Source: Ampelocalamus luodianensis
Lineage: Eukaryota; Streptophyta; Magnoliopsida; Poales; Poaceae
Assembly (NCBI GenBank): GCA_036346255.1
Contig: CM070627.1
Span: 32,696,143 to 32,760,142, forward strand
Direction: 5' to 3'
Length of the DNA stretch: 64,000 nucleotides
Each line of letters opens with the position of its first letter. Position 1 is the stretch's first letter. Below the pieces are notes generated by a model. It did not search any database. It had not been told where the DNA came from and worked only from the letters and a program-made list of their open reading frames with translations. The translations under genes and the position numbers were made by a program. Shown in pieces: positions 1-12,149 of this stretch.

Positions 1-788
1 GAAATGTTAAACTTTGAAAAGGCATACCTTTTGAAAGTGCCAATAGTAGGGAGATCGTTGCAGCAAGACAAAGACCCGTACAGACCTAAAGAAGAGAGGG
101 AGGAAGTCCTGGTACCGGAATTCCCACAATTAAGTGTAATAGAAACACTCATGTATTGAACAAACTGTACTAGACCGGGCATTGCATTTGCCGTGAACTT
201 ATTAGTAAGGTATAGTACAGAACCTACCAAAGGCATTGGCATGAAGGACATCTTTCGATACCTCCAAGGAAGCAAAGAATTTAGTCTGTTCTACAGAAAG
301 AACCAAGACCTAACTATGAATGGCAATACAGATAACGGGTACTTGTAGGACCCGCATACAGCCAAATAGCAAACATGCTATGTATTCCTATGTGGTGGAA
401 CCGTAATTCCATGAAAATCGTCTAAGAAATGTCTTGTATCGACTTCGACGAACCACTTGGAAATCATAGCACAGTACAAGGCCTTACAAGAATGTGTTTG
501 GCTTCAGCGGATGATTCACCACATCCAGTAGTCGTGTGGATTGAATACCGCACAAACCCCCACTATTTTCTATGAAGATAATGTAGCTTGTGTTGCACAA
601 GTATAGATGGGTGTTGTGAAGCATCTTCTCACAAAAGTATATCAACCCCAAGTTCTTCTATGCTCATGAATTGCAAAAGATGAACGAAATCAAAGTACTG
701 CATACTAAGTCATGTGAGAATCTTGCAGATTTATTCACTAAGTCACTTTCAGCGTCTAGCTTTGAAAGATGCATACGTGAATTGGAAT
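1..788 (+). pseudogene. Ty1/copia RT C-terminus and RNase H, copy 1
   Basis: Translated stretches match the C-terminal part of a copia polyprotein: a segment resembling the end of reverse transcriptase (TRPGIAF, then FRYLQGSKEF near 150-285) and then RNase H (QECVWLQRMIHHIQ, FYEDNVACVAQ, NLADLFTKS near 480-745). Frames are broken by several stops and shifts, for example TGA at about 157 and TAG near 348 and 367, so no protein can be made. The element enters from the left edge of the window; gag, protease, integrase and most of RT are outside. A second copy of the 240-788 part lies at 2130-2695. The copia assignment is firm; I did not assign a named family. Confidence 0.85.
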
Positions 789-1079
789 GATGAGACTTAG
801 AGAAGTGCATAATTCAGGGGGAGAACCTTCACGAACTCATTATTAAAGCTTGATCATGAAGATCAAGTACCCAAAGAATAAATCCAGGAGATTAAATGAA
901 ATTGGGTGGATTGTACTCTTTTTCCCTTGACGAGTTTTCCTGAAGTTTCTCAGCTAAGGTTTTTAATGAGGCAATTCGTGCAGCATAACAGAACATGATT
1001 TATGTACTCTTTCTCCAAATTTTTTCCACTGGGTTTTTATGGAGTTTTGACGAGGCATGATCATGAAGGATGAGTGCCC

Positions 1080-1088
1080 AAGGGGGAG
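1080..1088 (+). other. Polypurine tract of copia element, copy 1
   Basis: A purine run directly before the LTR start TGTTAAG, the expected position for the plus-strand primer of reverse transcription. The same tract precedes the second LTR copy at about 5747-5755. Confidence 0.7.
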
Positions 1089-1384
1089 TGTTAAGAAACC
1101 GGGCCTAGGCAGTGAGGCTGGCCCAAGGTGAACTCTCATCCCAAACTCTAGCAGGTCGTAGCCTATAAATAGGGGTGCTATTCATTGTAAAGAATTGATA
1201 GATGGATGAAGGAATAAAGAAGCAAGAAGTCCCCTACATCTCTGTGTTCTATCTCTTATTACATTTCTTGTGTTCATACATTGTTCTTACGATTCGAATT
1301 TGTCTACGAGGTAATCGTTCGGACTGGACTCGCCAGCGACGGTTCCTCAACACTATCCAAGTCCTACTGGGCCGGCGTTCAACA
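1089..1384 (+). mobile_element. Copia 3' LTR, copy 1 (296 bp)
   Basis: It begins TGTTAAG after a polypurine tract and ends TTCAACA, giving the inverted termini TGTT/AACA. A TATAAATA box sits at 1164-1171. It aligns along its whole length with the second copy at 5756-6060 but lacks several one- or two-base stretches present there. Confidence 0.85.
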
Positions 1385-2129
1385 TTAAGTAATTATCATA
1401 AGATCACTTCAAAATAAATCGAGATGATGTGGCGTTTTAGTTTCCTCTCCATGCTCGAAAGTTCGGATATCACAAACGCCATTCACAAATTCAATACTTG
1501 ATGACAATTCGATCAGGACAATGTAGGCACCGCCAAACACCAAAGGCTCTATGTAAAGCACAACTCCACTTCTCCCGTGATGACCAGAGAAGTGACAATT
1601 TTAAAGTATATTTTATAAAAGAATTATAAAAATAAATAGTCGATTTTTTTACAAAACTAGAACCCTGTCACCAATTCAATCATGTACGCCTGTTGCCAAT
1701 AGAAAAGGAAGTTAGATCTCTGTCGCCAATTGAAATGATGAAAGGACCTCATGCATAATTTGAGGACTTTTAGTGGCATGTGCCCCCTTCAAACAAGATT
1801 AATTTAGGATTGATCCTGTCACTAATTGACTTTTTGATTATTTATTTCTGTAATTATTTTTAAATGTATTTATTTAATAAAAAATTCGAAGAGACACGAC
1901 CGTGGAGCTTACACTTATCGAAACAAAACAACAAGTGCTAACACCGGATATGGCAAGGTGGGTGTTTACGACAATACACAAACATGATAAGCAAGTGCGG
2001 CATGCTTGTTCAATTACTACATCTGAAACACAGCGCTTAATGAACAAAATCTTGCATTGAATCGTCACGGTGGATTTTCTTCGTCACGATAGGCTTGTCT
2101 TCCGAGCCTACATGGGTAACTCGGCGACA
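1385..2129. repeat. LTR-flanking segment, duplicated copy 1
   Basis: Non-coding sequence right of the copia LTR, repeated at 6061-6840 with many small indels. It holds several near-copies of a CTGTCGCCAATT-like word (about 1665-1780). No gene recognised. The right boundary at about 2129 joins copia sequence, marking the duplication junction. Confidence 0.75.
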
Positions 2130-2695
2130 ATGAAGGACATCTTTCGATACCTCCAAGGAAGCAAAGAATTTAGTCTGTTCTACAGAAAGAACCAAGACCT
2201 AACTATGAATGGCAATACAGATAACGGGTACTTGTAAGACCCGCATACAGCCAAATAGCAAACATGCTATGTATTCCTATGTGGTGGAACCGTAATTCCA
2301 TGAAAATCATCTAAGAAATATCTTGTATCGACTTCGACGAACCACTTGGAAATCATAGCACAGTACAAGGCCTTACAAGAATGTGTTTGGCTTCAGCGGA
2401 TGATTCACCACATCCAGCAGTCGTGTGGATTGAATACCGCACAAACCCCCACTATTTTCTATGAAGATAATGTAGCTTGTGTTGCACAAGTATAGATGGG
2501 TGTTGTGAAGCATCTTCTCACAAAAGTATATCAACCCCAAGTTCTTCTATGCACATGAATTGCAAAAGATGAACGAAATCAAAGTACTGCATACTAAGTC
2601 ATGTGAGAATCTTGCAGATTTATTCACTAAGTCACTTTCAGCGTCTAGCTTTGAAAGATGCATACGTGAATTGGAATGATGAGACTTAGAGAAGT
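2130..2695 (+). pseudogene. Copia RNase H remnant, copy 2
   Basis: Nearly identical to 240-788: the same RNase H motifs and mostly the same inactivating stops, so these mutations predate the duplication. It is cut at 2695 by a gypsy LTR; the copia tail resumes at about 5420. Confidence 0.85.
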
Positions 2696-5419
2696 TGTAA
2701 CATCCCAAAAATTTGGTCTGTTTTATAGTTTTAAAAGAAAAATAACCATTTGGATTTTTCTGCTAAAGTTAAAAGCTTAATATGAATTTTCAGAGTTCAA
2801 AAACAATTTAATATGAATAATGTCAACATCAACTATTATCAAAACTATTTTATTTGGGTTTTATGTGCTTAGATATATTTTCTAGAATTTTTCCGAGTGC
2901 ATTTGCTATTTTCTATTTGCTATTTGGATTTTCAGCTATTTTCTAAAAAGAAAAACTAATATAAAATCTCAGATTCCGTTTCAGGCCTAATCTCCAAAAC
3001 CCGGCCCATCTTCTTCGCTCCCCGGCCCAGCCGCACGGCCTTTCTTTCCCGCCGACCCACTCATCTTCTTGGCCCGCTTCCGCTCCTTCCTTGCGCGCGC
3101 GAGAAGCCCAGCCCGAGCGGCAACCCTCCCCTTTTCTTTGTTTCTCTGCACGTGGGCCCAGCATGCCACCTGTGCTTCGTCTTCAACCGGGACTCTCACT
3201 CCCGTGCCCGAAGCAAACACACGCAGCGCCGCCGGCTCCAGTTGGGATCCTCCTCTCCGTGCCTATATAAGGACCCTAACCCGCGTCAATCTCTTCGCCT
3301 TGTTCTCCTCTCTCAAAACCCTAAGGCACCGCCTCCGATTCATTATTCGTTTTGCCGGATTTCGCCCGAGTACCGCCGCTATTGAAGCTTCGTCTCCATC
3401 GGAGTTCTCCGCCGTTGGTCCATCTCCGGCCGTGATTCTTCCTCCGTTGGGTTCGCAATAGCGAGGTCTTCACCGTGCTTGCACCCACTCTGCTTGGAGA
3501 AGCCCCGTTCACCGTTTTCATCTTCGTCCGACAAAACGACCGCCGCCGCTCCACCCCGATCTATTAACCGGTGAGGTCTTCCTCCTGTATTTGCGCGTCA
3601 CCTTGTGCTCCGTGTCTCCTTCCTTCTGTCCAAGCCCTTCTTTTCCTCCCTCGGTCATTGAGTTGTCGTCGCCGGTCATCTTCTTGCTCTCCGGTCATCT
3701 CGTCGTTGCCGCTGTTCTGGTCATCTACTAGCCGTTCCAAGCTCACCTCTGTGATCCTCTTGTCGATGCTAAGCTGCTCGCTGCCTCTCTCTTCTCGCGC
3801 CACTCCTTTGCCGTTTCGTCATCGCAGATGGAGCTCGCCGCCGCCATGGTTGCGCGCCACCTCATCGTCGGCATTGATGTGCCTCCGCCTCCCGTGAGCA
3901 TAGCCGTCTCTCTCGGCCCCGTTTTGCCACTTCTCCGGAGTCCCCTCGCGGTGATTCGCCGTCACCGACGAGCTCCGGTCACCGGCCGGAGCTTCCTCCC
4001 CTCTTGTTTGCTTCTGTGCCACCGTGGCCTCCGACTCACCCCTCCACCTCACCTATTTGCTTAGGTGGCAGCCCATGTGGCATGCAAGTCAGCGGCCATG
4101 TGGCACATCCACAGTCCACCCGAACCAAGGAGTCCATGAAACCAGTCCATGGTGCACCCAATCTATGCCTCGTGGGACCCAGCCGTCAGGTTGTTGTCAT
4201 CCCGTCCGAACATCCACTGCTGACGTCAGCTAACGTCATAATCATCTTTTCCTTCGGAAAAATAATTCAGTAAATCCATAAATTCTGATTTTCAGTATTT
4301 TATGTGATTTCAATCTTCCAGAGCTCATATCTTTTGCATCCGAACTCCGATTGAGTCCATTCAAATTCCTAAATTTGTCTAAATTCGAGATCTATTTATC
4401 TGAGATTTTTATTTAATTTTTGGAGTTTGTTTTTTCTCTATTATTTATTTATTTATTTTATTTGCTTGTTTTGCGAGTAGACGTCGATACTTCGGGAACC
4501 TTTGAGCAAGGAGTAGCATACCAAGATCAAGATCAATCACTGGATTTATTCCAAGGCAAGTCGTGGTCCTTTGATCATATTGAACCTATAATTTCAAAAG
4601 TATATTGTTTTATACAATTGCATGCTATCTTTACATAAATTGCTTTGGGATTAGTTATTACCTATTGTCATTATGCCTCCATTGATTATTTGAATACCAT
4701 GAATCCTTTGTCACCTTAGCATGGGTAATTTTAGTTGGACATATTTGTATTGTTAACATGGGTATCGTATATATGCTTAGTTCAATTTAGTTACGATGGG
4801 TTTGTCATCACATGTGTCCGGATAATTAATGTTGACTTAATGAAATATGGAACCGTGGTGGTGAGCCATTCTTGTTAAAATTTGTGTACCATGACGGGGT
4901 TAGTCATGGGTGTTGGTTAAACAAAATGGTTTTTGCTCGGGCGAGTGGTTGGTGGATAGTGGGGATGTGGATTGAACATGTTGTGGGTTAGTGGTAGTCT
5001 CGCCTAAGTAACTTGTCAAGGACTTAATCTTGTGCGCCATTGAACTGGGCCTTAACCGTACAACCACATGCCCGTATGGGACGAGCACAGGCCGACTAAT
5101 TAGCAATGTCTTAATTTCGGTTCTGTCATGTGAAGTGTGAGTCGTGGAAAACGTATTCTCACGGCGGCGCAAAGAGGGGCCCATGCGGTCAGAAAGACAT
5201 TCAGTGTTGAAACCTTAGCGGGCATAACTAGGTTAAGAAGGAGCTTTGTAAAAGCCTTGTGATGATCACTTAGTCGCACACCTCGGAAGTGTGTTAAACG
5301 GACATTATAAGTTGATCTATCTCTTGTGGGTCAAGTTGCACAACCTCTGCAGAGTGTAAAACTATTCGAATAGCCGTGTACGCATTTCAATCTATTTATT
5401 GTATTTATCGTAAATCTTT
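2696..5419 (+). mobile_element. Ty3/gypsy long LTR, 3'-truncated, inside copia copy 2
   Basis: It starts with the family terminus TGTAACATCCC. In order it carries a GC-rich leader with TATATAA near 3264, the conserved CATATCTTTTGCATCCGAACTCCGATT region near 4326, a short acidic exon-like segment (4481-4555) ending in AAG|GCAAGT, and the hairpin/palindrome module at 5277-5373. The usual 3' end (second hairpin, exon 3, terminal GACA) is absent, so about 0.5 kb or more is missing. About 12 bp of copia sequence was also lost at the right junction. Confidence 0.8.
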
Positions 5420-5755
5420 GGGAGAACCTTCACGAACTCATTATTAAAGCTTGATCATGAAGATCAAGTACCCAAAGAATAAATCCGATTGCTGTGGGCA
5501 TGTTGAGATTAAATGAAATTGGGTGGATTGTACGTTCAGTTATTAATTATTATTTTTACTTTGAGATCCCTTGACGAGTTTTGCATAATTCGGGGAGAAA
5601 GTTTCTTGATCTAAGGAATAAATTTTAATGAGGCAATTAAGGTTTTTAAAGATAATGTAACATGATTTATGTACTCTTTCTCCAAATTTTTTCCACTGGG
5701 TTTTTATGGAGTTTTGACGAGGCATGATCATGAAGGATGAGTGCCCAAGGGGGAG
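5420..5755 (+). mobile_element. Copia 3' non-coding tail and polypurine tract, copy 2
   Basis: Corresponds to about 820-1088 of copy 1 but is longer: a stretch around 5530-5640 is absent or rearranged in copy 1. It ends in the polypurine tract before the LTR. No coding sequence. Confidence 0.75.
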
Positions 5756-6060
5756 TGTTAAGAAACCGGGCCTAGGCCAGCAGGCCTGGCCCAAGGTGGG
5801 CTCCTCATCCCAAACTCTAGCAGGGTCGTAGCCTATAAATAGGGGGTGCTATTCATTGTAAAGAATTGATAGATGGATGAAGGAATAAAGAGAAGCAAGA
5901 AGTCCCCCTACATCTCTGTGTTCTATCTCTTATTCTGTTCTTGTGTTCATACATTGTTCTTACGATTCTGAATTTGTCTACGAGGTAATCGTTCGGACTG
6001 GACTCGCCAGCGACGGTTCCTCAACACTATCCAAGTCCTACTCTGGGCCGGCGTTCAACA
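5756..6060 (+). mobile_element. Copia 3' LTR, copy 2 (305 bp)
   Basis: TGTTAAG start and TTCAACA end, with TATAAATA at 5834-5841. It appears to be the less eroded of the two copies. Confidence 0.85.
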
Positions 6061-6840
6061 TTAAGTAATTATCATAAGATCACTTCAAAATAAATCAGAT
6101 GATGTGGCGTTTTAGTTTCCTCTCCATGCTCGAAAGTTCTGGATATCACAAACGCCATTCACAAATTCAATACTTCGATGACAATTCAGTACAGACAATG
6201 TAGGCACCGCCAAACAACCAAAGGCTCTATGTAAAGCACAACTCCACTTCTCCCGTGATGACCACCGGAGAAGTGACAATTTTTTTAAAGTATATTTTAT
6301 AAAAGAATTATAAAAATAAATAGTCGATTTTTTTTTACAAAACTAGAACCCCTGTCACCAATTCAATACTGTCGCCAGCCCTGTTGCCAATAGAAAAGGA
6401 AGTTAGATCTCTGTCGCCAATTGAAATGATGAAAGGACCTCTGTCGCCAATTTACAGGGACTTTTTCAGTGGCATGTGCCCCCTTCAAACAAGATTAATT
6501 TAGGGATTCAGTCCTATCACTAATTGACTTTTTTGATTATTTATTTCTGTAATTATTTTTTTAAATGTATTTATTTAATAAAAAAATTCGAAGAGACACG
6601 ACCGTGGGAGCTTACACTTGTCAGAAACAAAACAACAAGCTGCTAACACCCGGATATGGCAAGGCTGGTGTTTACGACAATACACAAACATGATAAGCAA
6701 GCTGCAGCATGCTTGTTCGGTACTACATACAGAAACCTGGCGCTTAATGAACAAAATCTTGCATTGAATCATCCTGGTGGATTTTCTTCGTACGATAGGC
6801 TTGTCTTCCGAGCCTACATGGGTAACTCGACGACAATCGG
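6061..6840. repeat. LTR-flanking segment, duplicated copy 2
   Basis: Homologue of 1385-2129, with the CTGTCGCCAATT-like words better preserved (about 6352-6452). Similarity stops after about 6836, where copy 1 jumps into copia sequence. No gene recognised. Confidence 0.75.
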
Positions 6841-7206
6841 TAACTCCTGACACTATTGATATAAATAACGCAGGCAAGTGTACGCTGGTATAAGTGACGG
6901 AGCTAGGAAAATATAACGAGGGAGATGAATTAGTAACATTTTTTTATTGAGGGATACTAAATAGAACTTTACTGCTATTTTTATCTAGCACATTCATTCA
7001 TGTGTGCATAAAGAATTGCATGGAGTATGAGGAGGGGGCAGGGCTACCACTAGCACCCATATGTACAACATACAAGCATAAGAGAAACTAGATATTTGGT
7101 CAATGCAAAAGTTACCTCATCATTCCATTCCACATTGTATTTTCTGTTCCTTTCATCCCTCTCCTCTCCTCTCCTCCTTTCGTCCTCCAACACAAATGAA
7201 ACCATA
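6841..7206. other. Unassigned non-coding DNA
   Basis: AT-rich sequence between the duplicated block and a foldback element. I see no coding region, RNA gene or transposon terminus in it. Confidence 0.5.
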
Positions 7207-7215
7207 TTAAAGTTA

Positions 7216-7849
7216 GAGTTAATTCTTTATTTGCCATTTGAAGTTGGCGGGATCCCCAAAATACCATCGAAAAATTTATCTTCCCTCCATTGCCACTCGA
7301 TCTCAACCTCTCTCCCTTTTTTGCCACTCCCGCGAGTTGATCGTTGACTTGACCGTTAGCTTGGCTGCAAAAAGATGATTTTGCCCCTAAGTATGCTGAG
7401 ATCTTTAGGGAATTGTTTAACATAGTAATATAGCTCCAAAAATTATGAAATTTTTAGAGGAAGTTCCTGACATAGTGTAGGTTATTGTGTAATTTTTATA
7501 GGGTTTTATTTGCAATATATTTTTCTCTAAAAATCTTTCAAGTTTTGGTTGTGTCAAATAAAACCCTATAAAAATTACACAATAACCTACACTATGTCAG
7601 GAACTTCCTCTAAAAATTTCATAATGTTTGGAGCTATATTACTATGTCAAACAATTCCCTAAAGATCTCAGCATACTTAGGGGCAAAATCGTCTTTTTGC
7701 AGCCAAGCTAACGGTCAAGTCAACGGTCAACTCACGGGAGTGGCAAAAAAGGGAGAGAAGTTGAGATCGAGTGGCAACGGAGAGGAGAAATTTTTCGATG
7801 GCATTTTGAGGATCCCGTCAACTTCCAATGGCAAATAAAAAATTAACTC
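7216..7849. mobile_element. Mutator-type foldback MITE with 9-bp TSD
   Basis: Two long inverted arms, 7216-7512 and 7555-7849 (about 295 bp each), around a 42-bp loop. The termini are GAGTTAATTCTTTATTTGCC and its inverse. The element is flanked by a perfect 9-bp direct repeat TTAAAGTTA (7207-7215 and 7850-7858), the target-site length typical of Mutator-like elements. No transposase. Short open frames inside it are by-products of the palindrome. Confidence 0.93.
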
Positions 7850-7858
7850 TTAAAGTTA

Positions 7859-8538
7859 CACGACAAATCAACAAAAAAACAACATGCACTGAAGGTCCAC
7901 AAGTTTAAAGGGAGGGGCAAAGAAGTGAATCTTCAGGCACGTAAGTTCCCCGAGTAGCTTGTCGCTTCTCTTCATGTTGTACAGGCTCCTCTGCATTATA
8001 CATCTTTTGAGTTAATTGAAGCTCACGTGTCATATTTATGTAAGACCACGTATTGCTGATGTAAAATAGAGTGTCATCTCACTACAGACACTTGGACCAG
8101 TTCCTGTTAACTTAGAAATAAACTAATATAGTCCACAATCAAAATCTCGTTTTATTATCTAAAGCAAGATGATGGAACAAATTAGGCCCCAAAGAATGGA
8201 AAGTGAGCAACAAGACGAGTTTCAGGCTTTCAGCCAATATTTAGAATAACTTCCCTGATAACACAGTAGCAAGTTGGCTGGAAAAGCATACTGACGTGAA
8301 ACTCCTGAATGCCCTAGTTCATCATTTCACTAATACTGACCTCCATAGCAGAATAGCACCAAGTAATTGACAATTGAAAAACACAATTTTAATGATTTTG
8401 TACACATTTCCAATTCCCCCATGTCTCATCAAGATTGTTGTTACATGAAGGTATCGACATGTGGTTAACACCGTAGAAATCAACCGTCCAAAGGCAAATG
8501 GACGAATAAAAATTGAATAAAGTCTGTCTCAACATATA
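7859..8538. other. Unassigned non-coding DNA
   Basis: AT-rich interval with no recognisable coding region, LTR terminus or RNA gene. Confidence 0.4.
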
Positions 8539-8813
8539 GTATGTTTTTTTGCAAGTTTCAGAACTTGGTGCGCCACAAAAATTACACAAGTCTAAAAATG
8601 TCCACACCTGGTGGTAAATCTGGTAGTGCTGGACTTCAAACGTACCAACAAGAACAAAAAGAAAAAATAAAAAAAGTAAGTCCCCTAACCCTAGTCCCTA
8701 ATTTTAGGAATCAGAAGAGCAAGAATTTACATATAGAAACGTAAAAAAGGGACAAGAGAACCAAAATTTTTACCGAGGTCTTGGAGATTCGACGATCTTC
8801 CTTGTTGGAGCAT
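8539..8813 (-). mobile_element. Left part of a minus-strand LTR-like fragment
   Basis: Read on the minus strand this resembles the distal part of a grass LTR. It is contiguous with 13439-15013 once the intervening solo LTR and one copy of its 5-bp target repeat (AGCAT/AGCAC) are removed. The left end is not defined; no primer-binding site is visible. Confidence 0.4.
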
Positions 8814-9378
8814 TGTAACATCCCCAAATTAATTAATGAGGATTAGTATGCATCTTATCAGCATGCTTGACATTCTGGAATCATTTGCATAATGTTTTGC
8901 ACTTGGAAATTTAACAAACAAGTTAAACATACACTTCAAATTTAAACTCCAAATATAAACAGGAACAAAAACTTTTGATCATCACCTGGAAATATTTTAT
9001 TCAAATACTTTGATAATTATCATGAATTAATATAATTTTTCCAAAATTTTTGGAACTGGTTTGAACCCTAAGAAAATTCAAACACCTTTAATAGACCTAG
9101 ACTAAGTTTGAATTTATTTTACACAAATTATTTTATGAACAGTGACTTTAATAATTTTTTTAAAATACTAGGTCATCCCAGGATCACCCTTGAATTATTT
9201 GAGAATTTTTAGAAATTTATTGCTATATTTAAAGCCTCGGTCAAACCTTCTTCTTATTCGGTCAAATGGTTTTAAAACTCTAGACCCAACACTGTTGTTC
9301 CGACCCGAGCCAGCTGGTCTAACCCAACCGTTTCGCCGAACCAACCGTACCAAACTTAGACCAGGACCCGAGTCGGAC

Positions 9379-9405
9379 TCGCACCGCACCGCACCGCACC
9401 GCACC
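9379..9405. repeat. (GCACC)n microsatellite in LTR leader
   Basis: About five tandem copies of a CGCAC/GCACC pentamer inside the GC-rich leader of the 8814-13438 LTR. Confidence 0.8.
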
Positions 9406-12131
9406 AACCCGACTCGGCTGAACCCAACCGAGCCACACCCTACTTGTGCCTCTGCCACCCCGGCCCCACCTGTCAGGGGTTTCTTCTTCCCCGCGCTGGC
9501 AGGCGAGCAGAGCTCGGGCGCCACGCGCCGCGCGAGCTCTGCCATGCTCCGTCGACACCGTCACCCACCGCTTCTCCCAACCTATCCCCGAGCTCCGCTA
9601 GCTCACACCGCTTAGTTCTCCATCCTCCTTCTCGCACAAAACCGGCTCGACCCTCTCTCGCATGCTCACTTCTCTCTTCAACCGTGGGAGAGAAGGAGGC
9701 ATTGAGCACGCCTCCGTACCAGTAAGCATCGCCGCATCGCGCCATCCTCTCCCTCTATCCTCACCGCATCTGTTTTTGACGGTTTGAGCCCGTGGTTTCT
9801 TGTGTAGCGACTGGAGCACGAGCGTCTCTTCTTTGGCTCCGGTGCATGCTCCGTGAAGTTTCACCGCACCTTTCGAGCTCCGGTGAGTATCGGGCTCTCC
9901 CACCTTGTCCCTCGGTTGCGTATCATCACGAGGAACTCTCATGTGCATTTATTTGCTCTTTACCGCAGCAACAAGGTAGAACCGGGTCATCTTCCTCATC
10001 TGCGGTGAACCACCACCGCCGAGCAATTCGTCTTCTCTCGTGAGCCTCCTCCCTTTTTGGTGCGTTATTTAGGTTCCTGAGGGTCTTGTATCTCTACCCT
10101 AAGCTCATTGCTTCCTCCGGTTGTCAGGATGTCGCTGTCACCGTGAAGCTCCATGGCCGCGCCGCCACCGTCCATGTCCCGGCCACTGCTGTGCCTCCCC
10201 GCCTTAATGGAGCTCGGATTCTTGTTCATGGTGGCAAGGCGGCACTGATGCGCCCTTCTTCGAGTCTCCTCGACCACCGGTGCTGCCGGTCCACGAGCAC
10301 CGCCCCGTCGCCTCCGCCTCCGGCCGCCGGGAGCTCGACTCCGTCCACCTCAGGTCCCCGCGCCACTTCGAGAAACTTCGCGAAGTCCTCCCACACCTGG
10401 TAACGTTGGTCCCATGCTCAGAGACCCGCTACTGCGCCAGATCGCCTGCATGGCCGCGCCACCGCGCACGGGAGCCCCGTTGAACCGTCGGCGGTTTTAG
10501 GTAAAAATTTACATTTAGCACTAATCAAATTCTTGAGTGGTTGTATGACTTGTAGGTCCCACCAGTTAAAACGTGTTTAACAATTTAAATTGAAACTCGT
10601 TTAAAGCCGTTGAGTGTATTACAGGTGGGTCCGGTTAGCCGGTTAAATGAAAGTGCATGTGTCTGAATTTGTTTTCACTTATGGAAAACATATTTCCTTG
10701 CGTTTGATCAAATCTTCGTTTTATTGATTAAAATACGTATTATCTGTAATGCGCTTTCAGCATAGTGCGGCCGAGACCGAGTCAACTTTGACCGAGTCAA
10801 ACGCTTAGCCCGGGGCCCCCCTCTGTCATAGACTTCGGCTAGCTCAGCCCCGGTAGAAAAAGTAATCTATGCTATATAAAAATCCATAATCCATTTATTT
10901 ATACACTGAAAAATTGTATGAACTTCAAAAATTCTTATCTAATTCAAATAAACTCCAAAATGGATGAAGCCAGTTTTGATATTTTTCATATTATGTGAAT
11001 TTTATTTTAAAATAGGTATCAAACATGTCTCTGTAGCAGAGAATATAGTTTTGAAAATATGATCCATAACTCTATTATTTTTACAATAGAAAAAGGCTTT
11101 TAACTTCAAAATTACATAACTATTTCATTTTAACTCCAAAAACAGTGAAACCAATTTTTTTATTTTTAATTTAAGATGAAATTTATTTTAAAATATGTTT
11201 CATGCATATCTCTATAACAGAGGCTGTACTTTTGGAAAATAATCCTTTAACTCCATTATTTTGCAAAAGAAAAAGACTGATAACTTTAGAAATTCATAAC
11301 TAAATCATTAAAACTCCAAATGAGGCAAACTCAACTGTTTTGAGCTTGTAATAGTATTGCCTATTTATCCATGTAATCCATGTACTCACCACTGCTCTGC
11401 AAATTTTTATCTCATAATTAAATTACAAGAATTGAGGCTATTGAAATCTGAAAATTCAAATCACCATAACTTTCTTATACTAAATCAAAATGGAATGATT
11501 CTTTCACCTAAATAAATCTAAAATCATGACCTACCTACTGTATAAATTTCATACATTTTTGAGCATGTTGAATTTCTGGTTTTATTTGATATTTATCGCA
11601 TATCGTCTTTCATTAGGTTATCGACAATAATGATATATTCGCGAGATTATTATGAGTATAACTGAGATTGAACAAATGATACGGCAAAGGTGCGAGCACC
11701 CTCCTCTTGATCATATTGCTCCCAGTGGTTTTTAAATGTTTTGTGTGAGTTTTATTGTCGCAATTGCATGCTATTTTGAAATGTATGTTTATGGGTAGAA
11801 GTAGTTAATCTCCTAACTGCTGCATTAGCCATCCTTTGAATGTTGATTACCCCTTTTTGCCTTGAATGATTAAGGATATATGTTATATGGGTTGTTTGCT
11901 AGTTTGTAGAACGATGCTTAGTCATGCTAGTAGTTATAGCTGAAAGCAGTTGATGGAGCTAGTCCACCGACCGGAGGATCGAATTGAATCCTAATGAAAT
12001 TTGAGGATTTTATGGATTGGATTATGTTGGATTTGAGGGTTGTTTCCAGATCTTCGCATCTGGGGTTTGTGGACATGTGGGCATGTGTTTTATGTTCTTA
12101 ACTTGGACGGGTGTAGGTTGATCTTGAAATA

Positions 12132-12149
12132 TTGTTGTTGTTGTTGTTA
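12132..12149. repeat. (TTG)n microsatellite
   Basis: Short TTG trinucleotide run inside the 8814-13438 LTR. Confidence 0.8.

Noticed and set aside
1202..1417. 71-codon open frame
   Set aside because: Runs across the copia LTR and into the flank; not shared intact by the second LTR copy.
3069..3461. 130-codon Ala/Arg/Ser-rich open frame
   Set aside because: Lies in the GC-rich leader of a gypsy LTR; overlapping open frames exist in several frames and none resembles a known domain. The same applies to 9190-9615, 16426-16815, 31601-32269, 41052-41453 and 49601-50122.
7112..7423. Open frame with a mirrored counterpart at 7644-7838
   Set aside because: Both are products of the inverted arms of the foldback element; no protein similarity.
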